Below are positions 35,377-43,520 of a stretch of DNA of 64,000 bases, piece after piece. The notes under the pieces were generated by a model. The model saw only the letters and a program-made list of their open reading frames with translations. It was not told the DNA's origin and did not search any database. Source of the stretch: Sansalvadorimonas sp965221135 (lineage in GTDB: Bacteria > Pseudomonadota > Gammaproteobacteria > Pseudomonadales > Endozoicomonadaceae); assembly GCA_965221135.1 (NCBI GenBank), contig CBDCRZ010000100.1:248001-312000 (forward strand). Direction: 5' to 3'. Within the stretch, counting starts at the first letter, position 1; every line of letters starts with the position of its first letter. A program made the position numbers and the translations under genes.

Positions 35377-36330
35377 ATGTCTGAGAGTTTGTCTTTCACA
35401 TCACCGACTTCTTCACAGGTAGAGAAGCTTGCGGAACGTCTGGCAGGCACAGCTCTGGATTCAGATGTTTGCCGTATGTTTCATGGTCGGGGCGGCACAC
35501 TGCCGGGCTTTGAGCAGATCACTCTGGACTGGTTTCCCCCTGTGCTTCTGCTAAGCGCCTTCAAGCCCATCGAAGAGAGTTTCCTTATAGCGCTGGAAGC
35601 CATGCTGGCAGATTGCTGGAAAAACACCTGGAAGCAGGCCGGAGATACGAATCTGGTGTTCCAGCAGCGAGGGCAGGGCATCGCCCGTGTCGAGCTGCGT
35701 TCCGGTGAAGTACCTCAGCGGCATGTTGTGGAGGAAGACGGGCGACGGAGTGTGGTGCACCTGCTGCGTGGCCAGAACCATGGACTCTTTCTTGATATTC
35801 GCAACGGCCGCCAGTGGGTTCAACAGCATTCCAGGGGGCGTAAGGTTTTGAACCTTTTCTCCTACACCTGTGCTTTCTCTGTGGCTGCCATGAAAGGTGG
35901 TGCAGAAGAGGTGGTGAATATGGATATGAGCAAAGGTGCATTGTCTATTGGCCGGGAAAATCATCAGCTCAATGATATTCACAGCGGTGTGCGGATGTTG
36001 GGCCATGATATTTTCAAATCCTGGGGCAAGCTGAGAAAACTTGGACCTTATGATCTGATTATCGCTGACCCACCCAGCAACCAGCGTGGCAGCTTTGTCG
36101 CAACAAAAGACTATGCGCGTTTATTGCGTAAGCTCCCGGAGCTGTTAGGCGACGGTGGTGATTTGCTGTTGTGTTTGAATGCTCCGGAATTGCCTCGAAG
36201 CTTTTTGAAGGAACAGGTAGCGGCAGAGTGTCCTGACGTCACTTTCGTTGAACAGATTGAAAACCCAACCGTGTTTGAAGACAGGGACCCTGACCGCGCC
36301 TTGAAAGTCTTGCTCTATCGAAAAGGCTGA
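35377..36330 (+). CDS. RlmI/RlmK-type class I SAM methyltransferase
   Basis: About 317 aa from ATG 35377 (a TTG at 35365 is less likely). It resembles the methyltransferase core of RlmI/RlmKL, which modify 23S rRNA: GLFLDIRNGRQWVQ, the SAM loop VLNLFSYTCAFSVAA, VNMDMSKGAL and the catalytic-type DPPSNQRGSF. There is no PUA or THUMP domain, so the target could differ from the E. coli enzymes. Confidence 0.85.
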   Translation: MSESLSFTSPTSSQVEKLAERLAGTALDSDVCRMFHGRGGTLPGFEQITLDWFPPVLLLSAFKPIEESFLIALEAMLADCWKNTWKQAGDTNLVFQQRGQGIARVELRSGEVPQRHVVEEDGRRSVVHLLRGQNHGLFLDIRNGRQWVQQHSRGRKVLNLFSYTCAFSVAAMKGGAEEVVNMDMSKGALSIGRENHQLNDIHSGVRMLGHDIFKSWGKLRKLGPYDLIIADPPSNQRGSFVATKDYARLLRKLPELLGDGGDLLLCLNAPELPRSFLKEQVAAECPDVTFVEQIENPTVFEDRDPDRALKVLLYRKG

Positions 36331-36443
36331 CACTGCAATCAGTAGTTTCTTTTGCGGGAATGCAGCAATTCAATGAAGTGCATCTATAACTATTCACTTG
36401 GATAGTTTGCAGCCGCTGTTTGAGGCACGATGGTTCATGATCA

Positions 36444-38078
36444 TTGCGATTCCCGCTGAACATAGAACATAGTTCTGAACATAGTTCTAAACATAGTTCT
36501 AAACATAGTTCTAAACATAGCTCTCAGGCAGACCCCTCTGCCGGTAGCCAACCAGATAAAGACTTTGAAACACGGGTCGCCGCCAGTCCAGACAGTGTTC
36601 GTCGTTTAATTGCATTGGGTTACGAAGTTAAGGTGCAGGCGGGAGCTGGTGCCTATGCAAGTTTTACTGATCAGCATTACAGTGAGGCTGGAGCTTCGAT
36701 CGCCCCTGATCTCACAAGCCTCTACACAGGCATAGATATTGTCTTCAAAGTGAGCGGCCCGGCAGAAGCCGAGCTGGAGCACCTTAAAGCGGGTACCGTT
36801 CTTATCAGTTTTCTCTGGCCTGCCCAAAACCCCGAGCTTCTTAAACAGTTAGCAGCTAAACGCCTCAATGTTCTGGCGATGGACTCTGTGCCTCGTATAT
36901 CCCGTGCACAAAAGATGGATGCCCTGAGCACAATGGCCAACATTGGTGGCTATCGCGCAGTAGTGGAAGCTGCCCATCATTTTGGACGCTTTCTTACCGG
37001 GCAGGTGACTGCTGCCGGTAAGATTCCCCCAGCGCGAGTGTTGGTTGTCGGTGCCGGAGTGGCGGGATTATCAGCCATAGGCACAGCAAAGAGTATGGGG
37101 GCGATTGTTCGCGCGTTTGATACTCGCCCTGATGTGAAGGAGCAGGTTGAGTCCATGGGCGGGGAGTTTCTGACTGTTGATATTGAAGAAGATGGCTCCG
37201 GTTCAGGCGGCTATGCCAGGGAGATGTCTCAGGCTTTCATTGATGCAGAAATGGCACTCTTTAAGGATCAGGCCAAAGACACAGACATCGTAATCACCAC
37301 AGCACTGATTCCCGGCAAACCTGCCCCCAAACTCTGGTTGACTGAAGCCTTAAAGGATATGAAAGAAGGTTCAGTCGTAATCGATATGGCCGCTGAGCAG
37401 GGCGGTAACTGTGAATTGACCTCTCCTGGTGAAGTAGTGGTGAAAGAAGGCGTCACCATTGTTGGCTACACCAACCTGCCACGAAGATTGGCGGGGCAGG
37501 CATCGGCGCTCTATGCCCAGAACCTTGTTCATCTATTGGCGGAAATGACCCCAGAAAAGAATGGGGTGCCAGTCATTGATATGAACAATGAAGCTATTCG
37601 TGGTGCAACGGTGGTAAAAGACGGAGAGATCACCTGGCCACCTCCGGCTCCCAGAAAATCTGCAACATCTGCCTCTTCCCCGAAACCTAAGGTGACTGTG
37701 GCAACCACTGTTAAAGAGGATGAGAAGAAACCAATTGGTTTATTGCCGATCACTGGTTTTTGGCTGGTTACGGGTTGTCTGCTCTACATGGTTGGCTGTT
37801 ACGCCCCGCTATCGTTCCTTTCGCACTTTATGGTGTTTGTCCTCGCTGTTTTTATTGGCTGGCAGGTGGTTTGGAATGTATCTCACTCCCTGCATACACC
37901 ACTCATGAGTGTCACCAATGCTATTTCCAGCATCATTGTTGTAGGGGCATTAATGCAAATCAGCAGCCCGTCCTGGATGGCATCACTAATGGCTTTTGTC
38001 GCGATACTGCTGGCCAGCATCAATATTGTCGGAGGCTTTATGGTCACCCGTCGCATGTTGGCGATGTTTAGGAAATAA
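36444..38078 (+). CDS. pntA: NAD(P) transhydrogenase subunit alpha, with repeat tract at the start
   Basis: With PntB it forms the proton-driven transhydrogenase making NADPH from NADH. From ETRVAASP on, the sequence is a normal PntA: MDSVPRISRAQ, the NAD-binding GAGVAG, DTRPDVKEQV, and three to four C-terminal membrane helices with WNVSHSLHTPLMSVTNAISS. The N-terminus is odd. ATG 36437 would give the expected MIIAIPAE but its frame stops at 36470. The body frame is open only from TTG 36444 and encodes EHSS/KHSS repeats. A truncated repeat unit throws the native start out of frame. pntB follows after 35 bp. Confidence 0.9.
   Translation: MRFPLNIEHSSEHSSKHSSKHSSKHSSQADPSAGSQPDKDFETRVAASPDSVRRLIALGYEVKVQAGAGAYASFTDQHYSEAGASIAPDLTSLYTGIDIVFKVSGPAEAELEHLKAGTVLISFLWPAQNPELLKQLAAKRLNVLAMDSVPRISRAQKMDALSTMANIGGYRAVVEAAHHFGRFLTGQVTAAGKIPPARVLVVGAGVAGLSAIGTAKSMGAIVRAFDTRPDVKEQVESMGGEFLTVDIEEDGSGSGGYAREMSQAFIDAEMALFKDQAKDTDIVITTALIPGKPAPKLWLTEALKDMKEGSVVIDMAAEQGGNCELTSPGEVVVKEGVTIVGYTNLPRRLAGQASALYAQNLVHLLAEMTPEKNGVPVIDMNNEAIRGATVVKDGEITWPPPAPRKSATSASSPKPKVTVATTVKEDEKKPIGLLPITGFWLVTGCLLYMVGCYAPLSFLSHFMVFVLAVFIGWQVVWNVSHSLHTPLMSVTNAISSIIVVGALMQISSPSWMASLMAFVAILLASINIVGGFMVTRRMLAMFRK
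36458..36525 (+). repeat. 12-nt tandem repeat at pntA start
   Basis: A partial unit GAACATA is followed by five units of AACATAGTTCTA type (one ends G, the last reads AACATAGCTCTC). Whole units add four residues (K/E-H-S-S) without changing frame; the 7-nt partial unit shifts the frame relative to ATG 36437. Confidence 0.85.
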
Positions 38079-38113
38079 GCGTCTCAGGCAGATAGAAAAC
38101 GGGAGTCAGAAGT

Positions 38114-39505
38114 ATGCATGGTGTTGTTTATATGGCCTACCTGCTGTCGGCCGTCTTCTTTATTCTCAGCCTCAAAGGTTTAAGTGCCCACGAAACAGCT
38201 CGTCGAGGAAATGGTTATGGCATGGTTGGTATGGTTATTGCGGTGCTGGCGACTGTCTTCAGTGCGGCGGTAACAGATTATATTTTGCTGGTTCTGGCTA
38301 TTGCTGCCGGTGGCTCCCTCGGCATTCAAAAGGCCCGTGAAGTTGAAATGACAGCAATGCCCCAGCTGGTGGCACTGCTGCATAGTTTTGTTGGGATGGC
38401 CGCTATTTTGATTAGCTGGTCCGGATATGTTGCACCTCCTCCTGACACCCTCACTGGTGCTGAAGTCACGATTCACCTGGTTGAGCTCTATTTGGGGATA
38501 TTTATTGGTGCGGTGACGTTTACGGGCTCTTTGGTAGCCTGGGCCAAGCTGAATGGACAAATGTCAGGCAAGCCCATTCTGCTGCCTTTTCGTCATGGCC
38601 TTAATGCGCTTGCGATTCTGGTGAGTGCCTGGATGCTGGTGTATTTCGCTGACAATCCTCACACTGGGCTTTCGACCTTCATGTTGATGGTGATGACGGT
38701 TATCGCATTGGCATTGGGGCTTCATCTGGTAGTGGCTATTGGTGGAGCCGATATGCCAGTGGTTGTTTCCATGTTGAATAGTTACTCTGGCTGGGCGGCT
38801 GCCGCAACCGGCTTTATGTTGGGAAATGATCTTTTAATTGTTGTGGGTGCATTGGTGGGCTCATCGGGTGCGATTCTTAGTTACATTATGTGTAAGGGCA
38901 TGAATCGCTCATTTGTCTCCGTAATTATGGGCGGTTTTGGTACAGGCAGCGGACCTGCTGTGGGTGATATTGAAGAGCAGGGTGAGGCTGTTGAAATCTC
39001 AGCAGAAGGGGTCGCTGATGATCTTAATTTGGCGGAGAGTGTGATTATTGTGCCAGGGTTTGGCATGGCGGTGGCTCATGCTCAGCAGTCTGTTAAGAAT
39101 CTGACCGACCAGTTAAAAGGCAGGGGTTGTTCAGTGAGATTTGGTATTCATCCTGTTGCAGGGCGTTTGCCGGGGCATATGAATGTACTGTTGGCTGAGG
39201 CTGATGTTTCTTACGATATCGTACTTGAAATGGATGAGATCAACGAGGATTTCTCCAATACCGATATGGTTCTGGTCATTGGAGCCAATGATACGGTGAA
39301 CCCTGATGCTCTGGAGAGACCAGACTCTCCGATTGCAGGCATGCCTGTACTAAGAGTGTGGGAAGCCAGACAGGTAGTTGTGTTAAAACGGTCACTGGCG
39401 TCAGGTTATGCTGGCGTAGAGAACCCACTATTCTTTAAAGACAATACGCGCATGCTGTTTGGGGATGCGAAGGAAAGCGTTCAGAGTATCGTCCATGCCC
39501 TTTAG
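38114..39505 (+). CDS. pntB: NAD(P) transhydrogenase subunit beta
   Basis: A 463-aa membrane subunit. About nine helices form the proton channel. The C-terminal NADP-binding domain shows VPGFGMAVAHAQ, GIHPVAGRLPGHMNVLLAEA, VLVIGANDTVNPDA and MPVLRVWEA, all typical of PntB. The ATG lies 35 bp after pntA. It completes the complex with the upstream gene. Confidence 0.97.
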   Translation: MHGVVYMAYLLSAVFFILSLKGLSAHETARRGNGYGMVGMVIAVLATVFSAAVTDYILLVLAIAAGGSLGIQKAREVEMTAMPQLVALLHSFVGMAAILISWSGYVAPPPDTLTGAEVTIHLVELYLGIFIGAVTFTGSLVAWAKLNGQMSGKPILLPFRHGLNALAILVSAWMLVYFADNPHTGLSTFMLMVMTVIALALGLHLVVAIGGADMPVVVSMLNSYSGWAAAATGFMLGNDLLIVVGALVGSSGAILSYIMCKGMNRSFVSVIMGGFGTGSGPAVGDIEEQGEAVEISAEGVADDLNLAESVIIVPGFGMAVAHAQQSVKNLTDQLKGRGCSVRFGIHPVAGRLPGHMNVLLAEADVSYDIVLEMDEINEDFSNTDMVLVIGANDTVNPDALERPDSPIAGMPVLRVWEARQVVVLKRSLASGYAGVENPLFFKDNTRMLFGDAKESVQSIVHAL

Positions 39506-39913
39506 ACTTTTGGTGAGTTTCGGTGTGCCTGTGTTACCTGATGGATGATGTGTGAAGTTGATTCAAAATATACCTGCTCAATTAATAAACTAAATAGCAA
39601 TATTTTGTCGTATTTTAGATGTTGCTGACTTTTGATTTAAGTTATTTTTTTGGTGTTGCGGGGGTATAAATCAGAGAGTTGCTGGTTGAGATGAAATAAA
39701 AAAACAAAAAAGGCTGGAGAGCTTATTCTAGAGGGTTTTTTAGTTATGTTTAGGGTGAGGTTTTTTGGTTCTAATCTGTAAGTAAGTTATACCAGCCCTG
39801 TATTTTTGAAAGATAACTCTGATTTTTAATGTCCGGAGTGCATGATCAGGATTGCAGTAGGCGTCGTCTGTTGTAGAATTGCCTTAGAATAGGGATATAA
39901 GAAGAATTGATGT
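39506..39913. other. AT-rich intergenic region before the hemerythrin gene
   Basis: No gene is seen in 408 bp. The sequence is strongly AT-rich, with A and T runs at about 39700-39760, and it carries a candidate promoter at 39852-39879. I see no clear FNR or NsrR site. Confidence 0.5.
39852..39879 (+). promoter_or_regulatory. Candidate promoter of the hemerythrin-globin pair
   Basis: TTGCAG (39852-39857), 16-bp spacer and TAGAAT (39874-39879), 34 bp before the hemerythrin ATG. Confidence 0.35.
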
Positions 39914-40420
39914 ATGTTTGGTTTTTTTAGAAAGAAGAAAAAAACAGAGCCTAAAAAGTCTGTTGGACCAGTCAATGGTGGTATCACTTACGACGAAAAA
40001 CTGATCTCCCAGTTCACAGGTGAACATCAGGAACTACTCTCCCTCTTTGGAGATATGGTTGAAGCTGCTGAAGCTGAAAACTGGGCTAAAGTCCAAAAAA
40101 CCCTGAAAGTCTTTACCACTATTCTGAGAGGACATCTGCTGACGGAAAACCTGAAGCTGTATGTTTATCTGACAAATAACCTGAAAAGTGACCCTGAAAG
40201 CCTTTCTATTATTCGTGAGTTCCGCCAGGAAATGATGCAGATTGGCCGTGCTGTCAATCAGTTCGTTACCCACTATGGTGCTTTGAAGTGGACCGAAGGT
40301 ATGAAGACAGAGTTTCTGCCAGAACTTCATGGGATCGGTGAGGTTTTGGTAAAGCGTATTCAGCATGAAGAGCAGGTACTTTATCCTCTCTACCTTCCTG
40401 AGCAGTCCTACGCTGCTTAG
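39914..40420 (+). CDS. Hemerythrin-like (HHE) protein
   Basis: A 168-aa soluble protein. After a basic N-terminus (FFRKKKKTEPKK) it forms a four-helix HHE bundle. Candidate di-iron ligands are His in GEHQEL, His and Glu in RGHLLTENLKLY, His in THYGALKW and the His-Glu pair in QHEEQVLYPLY. The family binds O2 or protects and repairs iron-sulfur proteins under NO or oxidative stress. A globin follows after 25 bp, pointing to a shared gas-binding or NO role. Confidence 0.85.
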   Translation: MFGFFRKKKKTEPKKSVGPVNGGITYDEKLISQFTGEHQELLSLFGDMVEAAEAENWAKVQKTLKVFTTILRGHLLTENLKLYVYLTNNLKSDPESLSIIREFRQEMMQIGRAVNQFVTHYGALKWTEGMKTEFLPELHGIGEVLVKRIQHEEQVLYPLYLPEQSYAA

Positions 40421-40445
40421 TTCTACAAATTGGAGAAGTAAGGCC

Positions 40446-40865
40446 ATGTCGTTAACAGAGACTGATATCACTCTAGTAAAAGAGTCCTGGTCAAAAGTTG
40501 TTCCGATTGCTGAAACCGCTGCGGATCTATTCTATAACCGACTGTTTGAACTTGATCCCTCACTGCGTTCTCTGTTTTCAGGCGATATGACTGAGCAGGG
40601 AAAAAAGTTGATGAGCGTGATCGCTGTGGCAGTGAATGCTCTGGATAACCTGGAAGCAATTATTCCCGTGATTCAGGATATGGGGCGCAGGCACGAAGAT
40701 TATGGTGTGAAGCCAGAGCAGTATCAGACAGTTGGCAGTGCACTCCTTTGGACTCTTGAACAGGGTTTGGGCGAAGCCTTCACTGCATCAGTTAAAGAGG
40801 CATGGACTAAAGTTTATGGCCTGCTGGCTGAGACAATGCTTTCCTACGAAAGAGCCGAAGCCTAA
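40446..40865 (+). CDS. Single-domain globin
   Basis: A 139-aa haemoglobin of the Vitreoscilla/flavohaemoglobin type without a reductase domain. LFYNRLFELDPSLRSLF holds the CD-corner Phe, and the proximal His is in GRRHEDYGV, a typical F-helix signature. ATG 40446 has AAGG just upstream; an open frame extends further up but overlaps the hemerythrin gene. It probably binds O2 or NO and is cotranscribed with the hemerythrin gene. Its last about 60 bases and terminator recur at 43213. Confidence 0.92.
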   Translation: MSLTETDITLVKESWSKVVPIAETAADLFYNRLFELDPSLRSLFSGDMTEQGKKLMSVIAVAVNALDNLEAIIPVIQDMGRRHEDYGVKPEQYQTVGSALLWTLEQGLGEAFTASVKEAWTKVYGLLAETMLSYERAEA

Positions 40866-40869
40866 ATAC

Positions 40870-40910
40870 AAGCCGGATAGGTTCTTTCTGCCCGGCTTGA
40901 CTGTTTTCTT
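40870..40910 (+). terminator. Terminator of the globin gene
   Basis: AAGCCGG / CCGGCTT pair around a 15-nt loop and are followed by a T-rich stretch, directly after the globin stop. Confidence 0.5.
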
Positions 40911-41084
40911 ACCCTGAACATTTCTCACCGCGCTGACAGTACATTGCGCTCTCTGAGATACGCTGAAAGATGGGGCATTGGAATAATTTCGAGAGAAAGT
41001 AAACTTCTTCGAATATCACTCAGGGGGAAACCTTTATAAAAACCATACCTGGTCTATGATTGCGAAACACCCGAAGGTCGGGAG

Positions 41085-41114
41085 TTCTTCTTCTTCTTCT
41101 TCTTCTTGTTGTTG
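41085..41114 (+). repeat. Trinucleotide tract (TTC)7(TTG)3
   Basis: Ten TTY/TTG triplets in a row lie between a GGAG ribosome-site-like motif (41081-41084) and the usable TTG start region of the next ORF. Changes in copy number would alter spacing or the N-terminal length, not the frame. Confidence 0.9.
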
Positions 41115-41993
41115 CCAGATCTCCGTCGTTTCAGCACTTTCTGCCTTGCCATCAGTCTTTCACTGTCAGTCCTGCAGGCCAGAGCCGGGCTGACAGAGTC
41201 TATCGCCCAAATTGAGTGTCTGTTGGCGGAAGGAAAAAAAGTTGCCATTCTTCTTGTCGATATGCAGATGGCATATGGTACAGAGTTGTACTTTTCTCCG
41301 CTGAAAAAGACCAATTTGCGTATAACCAGAGTTCTGAAAAATTTGCTTATGCATTTTTCATCCTCAGATAGCATCGAGTTTGTGAACATCCGCATTCATT
41401 TTGCAGGGCATAAAATCAAAACCATCACCTCTCTGGAAGAAGCCCTGAAACTGAAAAAAACATGGCAGTTTTTCAAACGTGGTAATGGTGCATTTGAAGA
41501 AGAATCTATCAATGATGGCTTTCAGGGTTTGGAAAACCTTGTACACGGCACACTGGGAGACCACCTGCAGTCACAGGGTGTTTCCGATGTAATGATTACC
41601 GGTTGCTTTGATGGACGCTGCGTCTACGGCAGTGCCAAAGGCGCACTACGGGAGCAGTTTGAAGTTCATATTGACCGCAGTATGGATATCAGTGTCAGTG
41701 CAGATAAAGCGCGCGGATTGTCACGGGGCGAACTGCAGGACATGAGTGACAAAAGCTGGAAAAAGCTGGAGAGTGAGTTTCAGGGGCTGCACATGATTGA
41801 GCCTGCGCCTTCCCTTTCCGATCAGGCTTGCGCAATGTCCCCATCAGATTTTTCATTCAGGATGCCATACTATGATGCCACTGGCTTTTTGCATGACGAT
41901 TCTAATCATACTATTACAGAGTTGCTTTACAGGTCTGGCAGAAACAATCTCCTATATAAAATATCTATGTACGGGACAAAACCTGCAACATAG
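41106..41993 (+). CDS. Exported isochorismatase-like cysteine hydrolase, 3' end replaced by an IS
   Basis: A 295-aa ORF. A signal peptide (LAISLSLSVLQARAG) is followed by the isochorismatase-like fold: Asp in ILLVDMQM, Lys in FKRGNGAFEE and Cys in GCFDGRCVYGS give the D-K-C triad. Substrate unknown (isochorismate, nicotinamide or another amide). The start is problematic: the only ATG nearby (41056) is in another frame, so TTG at 41106-41114 is the best candidate. From 41965 the codons belong to the IS4-family element (last residues MYGTKPAT), so the original C-terminus is lost or altered. Confidence 0.7.
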   Translation: MLLPDLRRFSTFCLAISLSLSVLQARAGLTESIAQIECLLAEGKKVAILLVDMQMAYGTELYFSPLKKTNLRITRVLKNLLMHFSSSDSIEFVNIRIHFAGHKIKTITSLEEALKLKKTWQFFKRGNGAFEEESINDGFQGLENLVHGTLGDHLQSQGVSDVMITGCFDGRCVYGSAKGALREQFEVHIDRSMDISVSADKARGLSRGELQDMSDKSWKKLESEFQGLHMIEPAPSLSDQACAMSPSDFSFRMPYYDATGFLHDDSNHTITELLYRSGRNNLLYKISMYGTKPAT

Positions 41994-43068
41994 CCATAAA
42001 GTTAGTTTGATCGTTTTTTGAACACAGATTCTTCAAAGCTCGTCGGAGCAAGTCCAGACCAAGTCGGAACAAGCTTTTCGCAGGTCGACCATGTTTGTTT
42101 AACGGAAGCTCATTGGTTTCTCCATATTGCCAATGTCCCATAACCAAACACCAAGTGAATGCCAAGGCCAGAATACCCATTAGCTTATCCATACGATCAG
42201 GGTCAGACATATGGGTGGACTCCAGATCAAAACCTCGACTTTTCAAGCACCCAAACAGTGTCTCGATAGCCCAGCGTTTATAATAATCTTCGATCATCGT
42301 TTCTGGTTTTTTCGTAGCGACGACTATCAGGAGTCCTTTTAAAGAACGTCTGGCTGCAATGTACAAATACACGCCAGATACTCTGCGTTTCGTGTACCAG
42401 GTTACGTTCTGATTGAGTTTGATATTTCGGAACAAGTGGCTGGCCGGTATATCTTTGCCGCACTTACCCAGTACTGGAATATTGCCGCGTATTCTCAGCC
42501 TGCACAGGATGCCTTGTTGCTCTAGCCACTCAAACCACTCGCGCCCAATGAATTCACGGTCAGCCAGCAGACCATCTATGTTCTCAGCAGGTATCAGCTT
42601 TAAAAGCTTCTTCATGATTTCTATGCGTTCTTTGGCATTGGAGTTGCAACCTTTTTTTGTCAGACAAATCCAGACAATAGGGATGGACGCTCCCTGCCAG
42701 GCAATAGACACCACCAGATAGTTGATGTGTTTACTGCCAAATTGCCAGTTAGTCCTATCCATGCATAGGGTGTAGCTCTCCAGATTGAGCCAATGCAGAA
42801 TGAGCTTTCCAAGCTGTTCATAGCAGTAAGTATACCCAGCAAAAAAACGCTTGATGCGCCGGTAACTGGATTCTGTCTGGGAGCGGGTCTGGAACTCTTC
42901 TGCCACACGATAAAGGTTGGTAGATCGGCCCCTGAGCAAAGAGAGTATAAACTGTGCGAGAAATGTAATTCGGGCTTGATGCCAAGGCAGATGAGCCAAG
43001 CTCCTTGGCCAATGAGCTGACTTCTTCCATGTACGACTACGGTAGACTGTATGGAGGTTAGAGACCAT
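41965..43068 (-). CDS. IS4-family DDE transposase
   Basis: A 367-aa transposase. The DDE residues are in MDRTNWQFG, LLADREFIGREW and the C-terminal YYKRWAIETLFGCLK, which fits the Y-(2)-R-(3)-E-(6)-K signature of the IS4 family exactly. The stop codon overlaps the first three bases of the left inverted repeat. Full length, no frameshift. Confidence 0.95.
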   Translation of the reverse strand: MVSNLHTVYRSRTWKKSAHWPRSLAHLPWHQARITFLAQFILSLLRGRSTNLYRVAEEFQTRSQTESSYRRIKRFFAGYTYCYEQLGKLILHWLNLESYTLCMDRTNWQFGSKHINYLVVSIAWQGASIPIVWICLTKKGCNSNAKERIEIMKKLLKLIPAENIDGLLADREFIGREWFEWLEQQGILCRLRIRGNIPVLGKCGKDIPASHLFRNIKLNQNVTWYTKRRVSGVYLYIAARRSLKGLLIVVATKKPETMIEDYYKRWAIETLFGCLKSRGFDLESTHMSDPDRMDKLMGILALAFTWCLVMGHWQYGETNELPLNKHGRPAKSLFRLGLDLLRRALKNLCSKNDQTNFMAMLQVLSRT

Positions 43069-43150
43069 GCAGGTTACGCTACATAGGAGTCAGCTCATAC
43101 CCTCCATCCCCTGCTATATCTAGCGCTCAGCCGTTTTGTCCCGTACATAG
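41965..43150 (-). mobile_element. IS4-family insertion sequence, complete
   Basis: A 1186-bp element with perfect 18-bp terminal inverted repeats (CTATGTACGGGACAAAAC at 41965-41982 and its complement at 43133-43150). It is flanked by the 9-bp target duplication ATAAAATAT (41956-41964 and 43151-43159). The single transposase gene ends inside the left repeat. Intact ends, duplication and ORF point to recent insertion. The target is the 3' part of the isochorismatase-like gene. Confidence 0.93.
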
Positions 43151-43159
43151 ATAAAATAT

Positions 43160-43340
43160 CTTCTTTCTCAAGACAAAAAGGTCGCTGCACTTATCGTCGA
43201 TATATAGAAAAGAGCATGGACTAAAGTATATGGCTTGCTTGCTGAGACGATGCTTTCCTACGAAACAGCCGAAACCTAATAAATACAAAGCCGGATAGGT
43301 TCTTTCTGCCCTGAAAATCTCTCACACCCTGACAGTGCAC
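43160..43340 (+). pseudogene. Joined scraps of isochorismatase-like and globin genes
   Basis: Right of the IS, about 43172-43204 reads SQDKKVAALIVDI then stop, resembling the start of the isochorismatase fold (GKKVAILLVDMQ). From about 43213 the sequence is a near copy of the globin 3' end and its downstream GCCGGATAGGTTCTTTCTGCCC, with the terminator's right arm lost. This implies an earlier duplication and deletion in the globin-hydrolase region. Confidence 0.75.
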
Positions 43341-43520
43341 TGGGCTGCTCCTCCATAGGCAGAAATTTTTAACGTTAATAATTGAACGAAATAATTTCTG
43401 TTATGATGCCTCTGCAAAATTCAATAGAAAAAGTATTTTAAATAAACCACCTCCAGATGGTCATATAAATTACAATCATTGTTTGGGGATTTGTATTGGA
43501 TGGATAGGCGTTCTTAAGTG

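Noticed and set aside
36458..36525. CRISPR-like repeat
   Set aside because: Units are 12 nt and contiguous, without spacers, and lie inside coding sequence; it is a simple tandem repeat.
39540..39913. FNR or NsrR site before the hemerythrin gene
   Set aside because: TTGAT-like half-sites occur in AT-rich DNA but no properly spaced dyad was found.
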